A stretch of 64,000 bases of DNA from Elgaria multicarinata webbii (lineage: Eukaryota; Chordata; Lepidosauria; Squamata; Anguidae). The stretch spans positions 48,134,726-48,198,725 of the forward strand of contig NC_086178.1 in NCBI RefSeq assembly GCF_023053635.1, in the 5' to 3' direction. Of the stretch, positions 12,430 to 26,000 are shown one piece after another; position 1 is the stretch's first letter, and the number at the start of each line of letters is the position of its first letter. The notes beneath the pieces are model-generated. The model searched no databases and was not told where the DNA came from. It saw only the letters and a program-made list of their open reading frames with translations. A program made the position numbers and the translations under genes.

Positions 12430-12705
12430 TGTGGTAAGGTGGGTGGTGACCCGTCAAAGTGCCTTCTCAGTGGTGTCTCCCCATTTTGTAGAATTCCCTC
12501 CACAGAGAGGTTCACCTAGTACCAGCACTGTTATCTTTTTTGTGCCAGGCAAATATGTTTTTGTTTTCTGAGGCCTATTACTATATTAATGAAATTTTTG
12601 AAGTTATTTTTGTTTTATTAGTATTTTATCTTTTTCTTGTAAACAGCCTTGGATGTTATGTGGAAGGGTGGAACACAACATTTAAATAAAATAAAATAAA
12701 TGCAA
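12430..12705 (+). mobile_element. L2 LINE 3' fragment
   Basis: The diverged L2 C-terminal coding remnant (a GCCTTCTCAGTGGTG block equivalent to the FSVV motif of better-kept copies) is followed by a T-rich region. A (AAATA)n tail ends near 12705. Opposite in orientation to UBXN7. Confidence 0.6.
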
Positions 12706-15470
12706 TAATGTTGGGCATTAAGCACCAATAACCTTATACTAACTAGTGGTTACATAGATTAGCTGGGGAGAAATAAATTGGTGTAAATTACAGGACAAAG
12801 AAAATTGATACTATTAGAGCTCAGAGACTCTGAGGGGGGGGGAATTAACACTTAACAAAGATACTGCAAAAATGGTTATGTGTGTTGTAGTTGCTATTCC
12901 TCACAGCCAAAGTAATTGTTCATTCTGCAGGCAGCTCTTGATAAATGAATTCTGTTGTTTGCATAACTGCATTTGGCAATCCAGCTAGAGTACAGTACTA
13001 GTGTGCAAGCAGCATCTCCTCTCCAAAGTAACAGGAATCTTAAAATATGATCTTCAAGACCATTTGTATCAACAGAGAGAAGCTGAAAAAATGCTGGCAA
13101 AAGCAATGCAGGTCAGGAAGACTAAAGACATTCATAATTTAGGCAGTTTCACAGGTGGAGAGCCAAGGAAATAACCTTAAGGAATTACATTACGTAATCC
13201 TCAAGATTTTTTTTAGGGCCTTAACATAACAATGACAGAAAATGCAAACTATATTGTATAGTGCTTTGATAATGAAAGCTCTGGCACCAGTCAGCTGAGC
13301 TAATGTAATAGCATGGAATGTTCACAAACATTCCAAGCACTCAAGAAACAAAATTCTCAAAATGCCTGCAGTCCATTTGGTGAATGTAAGGGAGGGAAAA
13401 AGTTGTCAGTTTGTAGCACAAGTCCTATGGACAGGAGTAGCTTTGTGGAACAGACTGAGGACCAGAAAGAGATCCCTGGAGATAAGAAGGTAAGGGGTCA
13501 AATAGCCTATTAAAAGGCAGAAGGAAGAGTACAGAGTAAATGATGGACCAATGAACAGGAATTTAAAGAAAAAGTAAATGAACAAGAAGGAAGCTTGAGA
13601 ATAGTGGATAAGGTAAAAGGAAACTGAGGCTAAGAGGGGTGAGTGGGGCTCAACTTCAAATATTAATAACTTACCAGCCAATTATTTGACTGCAGACTTC
13701 TCATTTAGTTTTAAATGATGTTGAACTTCATCCTTAAGTAAGCTCTTTGGCTATATACAAAATGTTTGCTGGCATAGGTTTTGAAGGAAGAAGATCCAGG
13801 GCCTTGATATTGATATCAAAAGCTAGATTTCTTATTCAACACACTAGTTTCCCCCAACAACATGTTCTAATCTTGAATGCACACACTATCAACTATATGG
13901 TTGTTGTTGTTTTTAACGTAAATTCAATTGCGGCTTGTGTGCTCAAACACCCACCAATACAATTAAACAGTATAACCTCTCAGTTATAACAAGTCACCTT
14001 AAAATTGATAATAGCAACTGTAAAGGAAGAGAAGGGGTTACATGTTCCCAATCTACAATGCAATATAAGCATTTTAATCCTCAAGAATTGTCTTTAGACG
14101 CTCACATGTGGACAAACCAAATGTGATGACAATATAATCCGTCCTACTGAGATTTAACCCCAAACACAATGAAAAAAGTTACCAAACCCAAATGACCCAT
14201 ATCACACTTTCCATAATTCAAGACTGATGTATACCTATACTTTTTGTGGACAATTAGAAGAAATCATGGCAAGCAGCCATTTCTAAATTTGAGCTGTTCA
14301 AATTGATGTAACAGCCCAAAGCCATTTTACTTTGTTTATTGTTAGTGTGTTAATTAGCGAAAAGATTTCAAAATTAACAAAAAAGCACAAGAGAATGGTT
14401 TTGCTTAGGACCCACAACTGCATTAAAGCCCAATGTGACCAAATTCCACATGGTGAATCAAAACAGCTTTAAGTTATGACAGAAGAGATTTAATAAGTTT
14501 TACATTCATAGTCAGCATCTTGCCATATTCCACTGCTGGTAAAATCCCGATAGAAAATGAGAATTCAATCTCCCTCCCACAGTTTTAATTGTGAAGAGGG
14601 AAAGCCATGCAGTTCTAGACCAAGCATGGAAGATTAGAGGACAATGGTTAGGTGATACTAGATCTACAGGCTATACCATCTTCCTTTAAAGTACCTCATC
14701 CTATCTGTAACAAAAAGAATACATACAAATCAACTCAGAAAGCTGTTCTAATGCTGCACATTCTTTACCCTTCCTGGAACTGTGTTTGCTATGTCTCTCA
14801 AAGAGCTACAAGGGCAATAGATCCACAGCTCTGTTTATATTTTCTTCACATGTGGGCAAGAGTTATGGGGCCTCTTCACACAATCATCTAGGCATGAGCT
14901 GCCTGCCTGAAAAACTTGGTGTAATGACTCTCAAACCATAGCAACCTAGTAGTGTGCAGCTCCCACTGCATACAGGATTCAACTATCAGCACATATTGGC
15001 ATTTCTGGAATCAGCCATGCTTGTTGAAAACCAAATCCTGCACGTAAGTGGTGGAAACACAGTACTGACTCCATGCAGCTAGCACCTGCTCAAATGGTTG
15101 CCTCCAGAAATTTTTCATGACTGTTCACATGATCTCTTGAAAAATAAAATATATTAAAGAAAATAGATTTTTTTCTAAGGAGAGGGGAAAATATTTCTTC
15201 CTCTGGCTGTTCAGTGTCCCCAGCATGCTGGACATACAGACAAGGCCAGCAATGAAACATTGAAGCAGGCATGCCCTCCTTCAGCATCAAAGCCAAATAA
15301 ACTTTCCCCACTGTTTTCACATGGTTCACTTGCCAAGAGTAGCATAAAGAGGGAGAGAGAGAAGTCAACAAATAGTTGTCTGATTTCAGCTCTGTGATCT
15401 CATGGAGCCAAATGCATACTTGGTGAGTTAGTATTGTAGGCAAAAATGACATGAGGGAAGGCTGGGAGAA

Positions 15471-15632
15471 CTAATTCCTTTCTTGCACAAAGACAGTCTC
15501 TTGAGGACAAAGACCAGCCTCCTGTAATGTGATGTCATAGTCCAGATGGGAAAGTTTCCTCCGGGGAAAGTTGGTGAGGAGTTCAAAACGTTCATTGGGG
15601 TATCCTTTCGACTGTACGTGTTTGATGAGAGC
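15471..15632 (-). CDS. UBXN7: UBXN7 coding exon 11 with stop
   Basis: Completes the UBX domain: [20 protein letters not shown], then [20 protein letters not shown] and [13 protein letters not shown] before TAG. The conserved FPRR loop, the p97-contact element of UBX domains, is intact. Acceptor CTCTTCAG|GC. Confidence 0.97.
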   Translation of the reverse strand, partial: ALIKHVQSKGYPNERFELLTNFPRRKLSHLDYDITLQEAGLCPQETVFVQERN

Positions 15633-18600
15633 CTGAAGAGAAAGAAGAGATCAGTAACTTAACCATGGAGCACCGACATACATTAGAGTCTTTAATGCGA
15701 TGGATAAAAACTTGTTTATCACTGCAGGCTATATCAGCAAAAGGTATGCAGACCATTTGTCTATTACAATTACATATCATTAAAGAAGTTGGGAAAAACT
15801 TGGAAGATGCTTAAAACTTAGGGATGCTCCATATATTGCAATATTTTTGTTACCACCAAGTGAGATAAAGTTAAGTTGGCCTGATGTACTTCTAACACCA
15901 GCACAGAAATTTTAGAAGTGGCTAGATGAATTCCTGTTGTTCAGGTATTCAGCAGGTAGCAGAACCAATTCTTTCATCTATTCTGTTCCCAACCAGATGA
16001 CCTCCAGAAGTTTTGGATGCCAACTCCCATTATCCCTGATCATTAGGCATGTTGGCTGGGGTTGATGGGAGTTGCAGTCCAAAACACTTGGAAGGCACAG
16101 GATGGGTAAGCCTGACCTATACGACAGATGGGCAGGATTGTGGGATCCACATAGGCTATGCAAATGGCACTGGGACTCCATGACATGAGTTAAAGTACCT
16201 GCACTTTCTCACTTCCTACTCCTTTGGTTAAGTGAAAAGCAGCACTATTCAGGCACTAAGATGGATTTCCCATGGATGTTCCCTTGGAAGATTAGGTGTG
16301 TGGGATTATTTTTTTTTAAAAAAGTTGTATGGTACATTTATATTGTTTTCAGCATAGAACTCAAAACAACTTACACAGGTTTCCAGGAGGTTTCCCATTC
16401 ATTACTGACTAAATCCAGACCTGTGCAGCCTCAGAATGGTGGCTGCATCGTATGCCCTGAAATTATGCCCTGGTACCCAAGAAGCACAATCAAACTACAA
16501 CTTTAAAACCCATATTCTCCTCTTTTAAACATTTTTGCATTATATTTTACACTTCTTTCTACAGCCAGAACAGTTAGAAAAATACCAGGTGATGGGAGAG
16601 CTAAAGTTAGCATTCTCAAGATTCCAAGAAGAGCCGAAAGTCAGCACAGGGGGAATGAAGGCAAGAGGAGAGGAAGGCAGATGATATTGCCAGCCACTAC
16701 AGGTCTTTAGACCACAAGCTGAGAATATATGTCATACTAACAACAATACCAAGACCGTGTTGTGAATACTTTTTAATAAAGTAACAGTTAGTAAAAGATA
16801 GTATGAACAATTCATCCAATATAAAATGCATAGTTTGGTCTGGAAGGTGACACCTATAAGGCAAAAAATCTAGATAATTTTTTGGGAGTCAAATTCTCTG
16901 TTGGCACCACTAGATCAGCCTTCCCTAACCTGGTGCCCCTGAGATGTGGTGGAGTATAGCTCCCATCATCTCACCCAGAATGGCCATACTTGGTGGGAAT
17001 GATGGAAGATGTAGTCCAATGCATTTGGAGGTCACCAGGCTAGGGAAGCCTGCCCTAGTTCTAGTCTTGGAAAGAGGAGTGTGACTGCAATACTAGTCAC
17101 ATATGAAAGGAGAAAGTTAACTATATTGTATACTATACTGTATAGTTTAAAAACAGATAAACAAAGCATCACCATTTGAAACACACTGAGATTGGAAAGG
17201 ACATTTAGGGCAAAGGAGTAGTGGGAATCACTCTCTACCAGGAGGAGTCTTCAAGCAGTTTTATTTACCAGAAGTTTAGCTTGTTCAGGCAGTGAAATTT
17301 GTTCCCTCTTCCCATCTGGATACCTTAGCATTAGCTGTGCCTTTGGTCCTAATAGAAAAAAGTTACAAATTCCTGAATTTAGTAACAGCATTTAGTACAT
17401 TGGTAGTGAAACAACAATCACATACAAACACTTGTGTCAAGGGATGAATGATATTTCAAAAGGTGACTTCTCTAAATGTTTCTGTTCATGACAGGGTTCA
17501 AAGCCCAATGGTAGGGCACAAGTTTGGTATGGTTCCCTCCTCAGCATGTTCATTTAAAAGATTTCAATTAGCAACACTGGGAAAGGCTTCTGCCTGAAAG
17601 CCACTGCTGGTCAGAGTAGACAATATGGGATTATAAACCAATGTTCTGACTCCATAAAATCCAGCTTCTTAGTTTCACAAATGTTTCTCCACTACAACGA
17701 TAAAAGCTCCACAATGGAGGGACTGAGGATGCTGAACAAATATTAAATCTAACATTTTGCTACATTTCTTGCAATCTCGTATAAACTGTCTATTGTTTCT
17801 CCCGTTCCCTATTTCTCCGAAAAGAAGCTGTGAAAAGAGGGAGACAGTTAATACGTCCCCTTTCTGGAATAGCTGGAGAGTCAGGGAAGTGTTTAAAAGG
17901 GAGAAGCGTCAGTTCAACACTTAAATGCAAGAGGATCACATTGCCAATGGAGAGATATTATCTCTTCACCACCACCCCTTTTAGTGCATTTTCTCCTTTG
18001 GCTTCTTTCCCCAGTTTGGGAACTTTCCAATTTTCGCTATCAGGTCCGTCCTTTCTCTTACTGTTATTTCTCCCCTAGACCTTCGCAACCCAATCTGTCA
18101 GGTGTACCATGGGTTGTTCTGTGAACAGCCAACCCACCGTGGCTTATTTCAGGGTGGCTTAGCATGACATGCAAACCCGCACAATACCTAACAATATTTG
18201 ATTGGCATTTCTTGTCTTATTGAGTTTTATTGCTAGAGCCAGCTGGTTTTATTTTAATGTTGCAAAAATTTCTCCTTTTTCATTTTTCTCTGCAATACAA
18301 CACTGCTTCATACTTGTTGTTTTACTCATATTTTGTTAGTTGATCTTCATCTTTCCCACCATAAACCAGTCATTTGTCCTTCTTCAAAAAAGTGCTTCCT
18401 CAATTATCCACCTAGCACTTTAATCACGTCACTCCTCTGTTTGGAATTACATGTAAGTTACGGCTTCATACTTTTACAAAGACTGAATGGGCTGGATCCT
18501 ATGCTCTTAACATCTTCGACGTACCAATCTTGAGCTCTTCTCACCCCCTCCTCCTTTTGTTAGGACTCTGATTTCTTGCTCCCCCCCCCATTTTTATTCA

Positions 18601-20041
18601 AAATGCTCTTCCTGCCAATATTCACTGTGCTTTTTCACTTTTTTCTCACAAGATGTTGCCTTAACACAACTTTTTCTTTTGGCTTTTCCTCTTTCACCTT
18701 TCTCTGGTTCTGTTTTATTATAATTTTCTAAATGAAAGTTAACACCCATCTTTTTGTACTGTGCGACTTGCAATATGGCACACTACCAACAATCATTTAC
18801 CTGTGTTGTTCTCCCAAATGTGTTTTTTTTTTTAAATTGCCCATCAAGATGATGAACTGTCTGGGCAGGTTGCTTTTTTAATTGTTTGCAATGCACTTGC
18901 TACATCTTAAACTCCTATAAAACAAAACTACTATGGATGGCACTTTCATTTCCAGTCTGCTTTCTGTAAGGCCAAAGCTGTGTTGTCATTTGCAAAGATG
19001 TCTTCGCATATGTATGGCACTAAAGAACCACCCTATTATATATTCTAACATCCTAATCCTGCAAAGAGACTTACCTGCTTTTATGGACATATGAACTGAT
19101 CAAGAAAATTAGGTTAGTCTTTGCACAATTGGGATTTTGGAGAACATATTGTATGGCACAAACATTGGTCAATATTAGCAAAGACTTAAACCAGAGGTGA
19201 GAAACACAAGGCCCACTGGTTGTATGTGAATCTCAGAGACTACCAGAGCTGCCTGCTATGGGTCCCCTGCCCCTCTCCCCCTATTCCCCTGATGCTGCCA
19301 CTGCCTCTACTACATAGAGCATGTGCCTGTTTCCAGCTGTTTGGCAACAGCTCAGTTCTGCTGGGAAACAGGCTGTGCAGGGATGCCTCTCATTGAAGAC
19401 CCTGTTTCCCAGGTGAACTGAGTGCTGGGAATGAGGACATGTCAAGACACTCATCCCCAAGCATCTTCTTTCTCAGTAGGGTTGCTGAGAGGAGGGTGAG
19501 GTTAAAGCCTCTCACTCCTTCCAAAGAACTTGAGAGTTGTTGGGATGAGGGGGAGGCTTTATCCTCACCCACCATCCCAGCGACACGGATCAAGATTGAT
19601 GGGAGAAAGGCAAAGTTAAACCCTCTTCCTCCATCCAGATGGATCAGGATTTGGGGGGGGAGTGGGTGCGTGCATGTATGTATTATGAATGTATTTGTAT
19701 GAATGAATCATTAATTCATATAAGAACATAGGAAGTGCCATGCTGGATCAGACCAAGGGCCAGGGATGAACAAGGCAGGACATGGTGCAACAGCACCCTC
19801 CCACCCATGCTCTCCAGCAACTGGTGCACACAAGCGTACTGCCTCAAATACTGGAGACAGCAAACAACCCTCAGAGCTACTAGCCATTGATAGCCTTCAC
19901 CTCCAGGAATTTATCCACCCCACTTTTAAAGCCATCCAAATTGGTGGCCATCACATCTTGTGGTAGTGAGTTCTATAATTTAACTATGCACTGTATACGC
20001 AGCCCTGAGATCTTATTGATACAGGGCGGGACATAAATGTT

Positions 20042-20085
<44 letters not shown>

Positions 20086-23000
20086 ATACTTCCTCTTATT
20101 TGTCCTGGATCTCCAACCAATCAGCTTCATGGGATGACCCTGGGTTCTAGTATTTTGAGAAAGGGAGAAAAATGTCTCCCTATCCACATTCTCCATACCA
20201 TGCATAATTTTGTGCACCTCTATCATGTCTCCCCTTAGCCTCATTTTTTCCAAGCTAAACAATCCCAGTTGATGTAACCTTCCCTCATAGGGGAGATGCT
20301 CCAGCTCCTTTATCATTTTAGTTGCCCTTTTCTGCACTTTCCCCAGCTCTATAATATCCTTTATTAAGTGTGGTGACCAGAACTGTACACAGTATTCTAA
20401 GTGTGGTCGCACCACAGATTTGTATAATGGCAGTATGATACTGGCAGTTTTATTCTCAATTCCTTTTCTTATAATGCCTAACATGGAGTTTGCCTTCTTT
20501 ACAGCGGCCGCACACTGGGTGGACATTTTCATTGAGCTGTCCACCACAATCCCAAGATCTCTTTCTTGTTTGGTCACCACCAGCTCAGATCCCATTAGGT
20601 TATACTTGAAGTTGGGTTTTTTTGCCCCAGTGTGCATCACCTTACACTTGCTTACATTGAACCATATCTGCCATTTGGATGCCCACTCTCCCAGCATGGA
20701 GATATTCCTTTGGAGCTCTTCACAATCCCTTTGTGTTTTAACAACCTTAAATGATTTGGTGTGGTATGTATGAATAATTAATGACTAGGTAATATGAACC
20801 TGGTGGGAGCAGTTTTTAATCCACAGTATTTTAAACAGCGGGTTCACTTAGTAGCATGGGAGAACATACTTTTGAACAGCTATTTTGTAACTCTCGATCT
20901 TGGTATTTGAGTATCAACCTTAAACTATTAATTTAGATTTAGGAAGTAACATGTAAAGATAATTATGCAAAATTATTGTTAAAAGTCAACTAAATATTAG
21001 CTTTTTATGCTGCAAACTGGATGGCTAAATCTTCTGCATGGAGAAAAACTGTTATTGTGTCTACTTAGGTTTTCTTAATTTTGCCTCCCAGTCAAAGTTG
21101 GGTGTGTGTGTGATCTTTTTAAAAATGTTGCATAGAAATTGGTACTTTCTTAATCACAACAGTTGCCAAGACAATTTGATTAAAACACATCTGGAAATTT
21201 TAATGAAGTTCAATTTTGAAAAGTTGATGATATTTTGATTTCTTATACTGGAATCATTTGGAATTTTTCTTTGGAGATGTTATATGATGGCTATTTTGAT
21301 TTGCTAATTTTACTAAATATTGCAAATAGTCTTGAATATAATAAAAATGACTAGATTACCATTAATAAACTAATTTCTGTTTTTCTGCTAACCAGTTTGG
21401 CCCATTTCAAAGCGTTAAAAAAAGTGTCAGGATACATTTAACCACCCTGCTTACCGTTCACATTCAGCTCCTTCACTGCAGCTTCTGGCTTAGCCCCAGT
21501 CTCTTCTAACACCCCAGAATCCATGCAAGACAGTCCTCGATGGTTTGTTACCATCTCAGGTTCAGTCCTTGCTGTGAGCTCAGGCTGGGGTCTTCTGCCT
21601 TCCTCTTTCCTACACCCCAAGTCCTTGTGTGGAGACTTCCTAGACTTGGCAGGATTGTCTGGCTCATCATCATCAGAACCACAAACGGAAATAAACTCCT
21701 CACTTCCAGAGAAAAGCTCTGATTCAGATTCTTCATCTGATCTGCTTTCCAGCTTGACTTGGTCAGAGTCAAAATGTGTCTCCTGTAGAGATGCTCTGAT
21801 GGCAGCTTCCAACTGGCTATCTTCACTCGCGTCAATGAGACTCTCCTAGTCGATGCACCCATAAAGCAAAAGGTAAAGGTTACATTGCATATGTACACTG
21901 AGAAAGGGGGAGAGAGAGAGAGCAGGATATAGGTCAAATATTCCTCATCAATAATATTTGTGTCTCTCACTGCATTTAAAACATTAAACTGGATCTTGTC
22001 ACATTAGGATGTAATAAATTGTATTATAGTACTGACACAAAATGCACTCAATATACCTCCTAGTCATCACAGGATTATACTTACAGAGCGAGTGCGTTTC
22101 TGGGGAGGGCTGGTGGAATGTCCATCCAATTGTCCATGCTCACCTAGGAACCCGGTCACTTGGTCCAAAAAAGAAGTTACATCTAACTGGTGCCACTCCA
22201 CTAGCTTCTGCCCTGTTTAAAATAGTAACAAGTCATACATCCACAACTGGGGTCCCAAAGTTCGAACATATAACACCGATTCTGGCCCGCTTGCATTGGC
22301 TGCCTATACGTTTCCGAGCCCAATTCAAGGTGCTGGTTTTAACCTATAAAGCCTTACATGGCTTGGGACCACAATACCTGATGGAACGCCTCTCCCGACA
22401 TGAACCTACCCGTACACTGCGCTCAACATCCAAGGTCCTCCTCCGAGTACCTACTCCGAGGGAAGCTCGGAGGATGGCAACAAGGGAGAGGGCCTTTTCA
22501 GTGGTGGCCCCCCAATTACAGAATAATCTCCCTGATGAGACTCACCTGGCGCCAACACTGTTATCTTTTCAGCACCAGGTCAAGACCTGTCTCTTCTCCC
22601 AGGCATTTAACAGCATTTAATAACATATGCTAAGTTTGTTTGTTTTTTAATGGACCCCAGAACTGTTGTTGTTTAAAATGGATACTGTTTTATACTGTTG
22701 TTTTTATATATTTTTGATGGTTTTAAATTTTGTATACTTTTTTTAATGTCCACTGCCCAGAGAGCTTTGGCTATGGGGCAGTATATAAATTTAATAAATA
22801 AATAAATAAAGTAGCAGACAGAAAGAAAGAACTTTTACAGACTACATTTGCAATGCAATATACTGGAATTGCGCAGTCATTGGTGTTATTTTAAGACGGC
22901 TCCTAACATACCTTCAAAATGATTCTGCAGATGCAGGAGCATCATGAACAAGTGGCAGGAAATGAACAAGTACTAAATTCTTTCAATCCCAAGTGTCAAA

Positions 23001-26000
23001 TAGCCAACCATAACGTAATGGGCTCAAAATAACATGAACATAAAGGATTGCTCCACTAGATCAGATCTGGGGTCCATCTGGTCAAGCATTCAAAGGATGG
23101 CCAGTCAGATTCCTCTGGGAAGCTAAAAGGCAGGGAATAAAAGCAACAGCACTTGCCCCACCTGAGCTAGGAAGCTGATTACACTGTAATAAACTGCCAG
23201 CTATCCCTCCTAAGGGAAAACAAAGCTAAGCTAAGGATTAAGGTATTTATTCTACTATAGCCATAGGTATATATGGTTGTTTTTCTTCTTACCTGTCCTA
23301 GGGTCCAGGATAGAAACATAAGGGAAGTCTGCTAGTTTGTAGAACTGTATGTATCTTTGTCCTTCCTCACTGTCATGGTACACCTATAGAACAGCCAACA
23401 ATATTCTTTAATGCTTGAGAACATTCCAGTATTAAAGGTACTTCAGTATTTGGAAGTATAACCCAACTTCAAGCTACAACATTATTTTTCTAATCTCCCA
23501 AACATGAGGTCAGGAAAGTTTAAATACCAAACAAATATTGGCTCTGTTACTAATTTTTTAGTCACTCAGGAAAAAAGCCTTCCCACCTGCCAGAAAATGA
23601 AGTGTTCCCGGATAATGTTTTTCACAGCTTCATTGCTCCAAACATCACGATTGAGACATTGACAAGCAAAATCCTGCACATTCTGTATGTTAATCATAAG
23701 CCACTTGTTCTGCATCTGACCACACTCCTTAGCCTGGAGATAGAAAGAACATTAAAATCATTAGCCAAAAATGAACATCTTGCAAGAAACAATGCCAGCA
23801 ATGATGGCTTCTACTTCTCGTGCCAAGCTTCACTAAAAACTATTCACACTGGAAAATACTATCAGGACTGAAAAATGTTATCTGCAAACAAGCTTGACAA
23901 GCAACGTGCAGGATTAGACAATTCTGCAGGTCAACTTGTCAAATTAAAGATCACACACTGGTAATCCCAACCTGGTGGGTGTTAACATGCGAAGCACAAG
24001 AGAGTGGGGGAAGAAGCATATTTTATTCCAAAACTGAAGGTGGATAAGAAAAGCTGAATAAAATGTTTTAGAGAAGAATATGAATTGAATCATATTGTTC
24101 TGACTGCAAGACAGACTAGCTAATTGAAGAGGCAAAGTTGTGGTGAATAAGCATTATTGACAGACTTGCCATTAGTTGTTCCACTATTCATTCTTTCTAG
24201 TTTTTCTGTTCCTTCTTATATACTATATTTTGTTATTATTGGAGAACTACTTTCTGATCATTCAGATTGCAAGTGGGGGAGGTGGGAGGGTTTGAAGTTG
24301 CAGGAAGAGATCTTACTGGTTTGAGTCACAAAGCTGGCATTGCCTGATTGGTTGGTTGCAAGTTAATGTAGGAGTTTGATCAAGAATGTAATTCTGATCG
24401 CTGAATTGCCATACCTGTTGAAAAAAAGAGTGCTATATCAAAATTGGAAGGCTCAAATTTCCTGAATAAATAGGAAAAAATGTATAGACTTCCTTAAAGG
24501 AGATCTACCCATGAGTTTGCACCAAGTGAATTATTCATAAAAGGAAACACAAATTCATGAGTATTCCTGCTGATTTTGCTTTTTGGAAAATATGATTTCA
24601 CTTTTTAGAAGTGAAGCATCTGATCTCATGGCTACTAAATGAGCAACATAATGGAAGCAAAAGCTCTCACCTGTATTGGAAGAGAGCGATATTGAAGACA
24701 GCTAACTCTTAGAATTTGTCATTAAAATCATTTTCTCAGGTTAACAACTAGAGTGGTATTCTAGTAGCAAAATGTACACTCTTAGAATCAAAGATAATTT
24801 GATCATCAAATTTGGCTCAAGTAGGGAACCTATAAAATCTCTGCACAATGATTCTAGCTCCCTAGCCATTATTTTCTTTTCTAGGAAGAAGTTAAAGTAA
24901 CTGGTGTGGATTGCAGAGACACTCCCAGTTCAAAATTTATTTTATAGCTATACTCTGTAATACATTTGCATGGCTCAGCAGTAAGGGTATTTTTTCATTC
25001 TTAGCAATATTGTGTAAAAAGTATTTTAACGTTATGATAAACGTGCCATGTGATATAAACAAAGCACTTTTAAAAAATTTCACTGGCATGCATATATAAA
25101 GGATAGCTCTATTTGAAGGGCTATTCCTCCAAGTCTGGTTTAAAGATTTTTAAAAAATGTAAGAAGGAGCTGAACAGGCTCTGACGTTGCCCATCAATAG
25201 TTAGCACGTGGACAGCAGACGGAGCAGGCACACTGGCCACCTAGTCACAGTCTCCCCCACTAAGGTGATATGTATGATTGGCCCCCACTCTCTTGGCGTT
25301 TAGACAGGGTGAAAAGACACATATTTTCAATTTAGCTTTTTAAAATGTGTAGCTTTTAAACGTTTTAATGTTTTTACTGTTTTTAATGTTCTTTTGTTAC
25401 AAAGATTTATTATTTTAAATTGTTGCACACCGCCTTGATGGCTTTTTAGCAGATAAGGCGGTATCTAAATGTTTATAAATAATATTGTGCATTTCTATTT
25501 AAATTACATTAAGCATTTCTAATTATATCAGCATTCAAATTTTATGCAACTCTGTGTTCTATTTTGTCCTCTTTTCTGGTGATATATTTCCTCTTTTGGG
25601 GTGGGGGGATGTTTAAATGGCCACGCTCCATTTAAGGCTGCAATAGTAAACGCCTTCCTCAGAATATGGGGCTTCTAACTAAATGTGTTCAAGGCTGGGG
25701 ATCTAGAGGCTTGTATTCTTCAAGTGTTCAGCATGCTACAGTGACAATTAAATGTCTGTGTAAAAGAAACCAGTCAAAACATAGAAGTACTATAAGAAAA
25801 TTGAATCAGTATTAAGATCAGCACCAATAACTCCAGACTCTAATCCAGTTAACACATTCCTGGAGTATACTGACACGAGGACCTAAAAAGGTCTGACCAC
25901 TCACCTTAATTTCTATTAAAACTTATGATCAGTTTACTGTTATAACACAAAACAACTTTCAAAAGTAATAAATCTCAGAAATTCACATGGTGCAAACTCA

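Larger units (their letters stand above)
10112..15470 (-). other. UBXN7: probable UBXN7 3' UTR and downstream flank
   Basis: Sequence immediately past the UBXN7 stop codon. No coding gene is recognisable. It contains a foldback at 11361-11471 and an L2 fragment at about 12430-12705; the rest is not assignable to known repeats by eye. AATAAA hexamers on the minus strand at 14335-14340 and 10106-10111 are candidate ends. Treating the whole stretch as UTR is an inference, and only part of it may be transcribed. Confidence 0.35.

Noticed and set aside
12894-13106. Minus-strand frame downstream of UBXN7 as a possible small gene
   Set aside because: No domain, no start context of note, and lies in the probable 3' UTR or flank.
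20041-20090. Regular tetranucleotide array as a possible CRISPR-like or minisatellite array
   Set aside because: A plain (AAAT)n tail of a LINE-type insertion with no unique spacers.
21523-21849. Plus-strand open frame of 108 codons
   Set aside because: Antisense shadow of UBXN7 exon 9, whose minus-strand frame aligns with the known protein and has proper splice sites.
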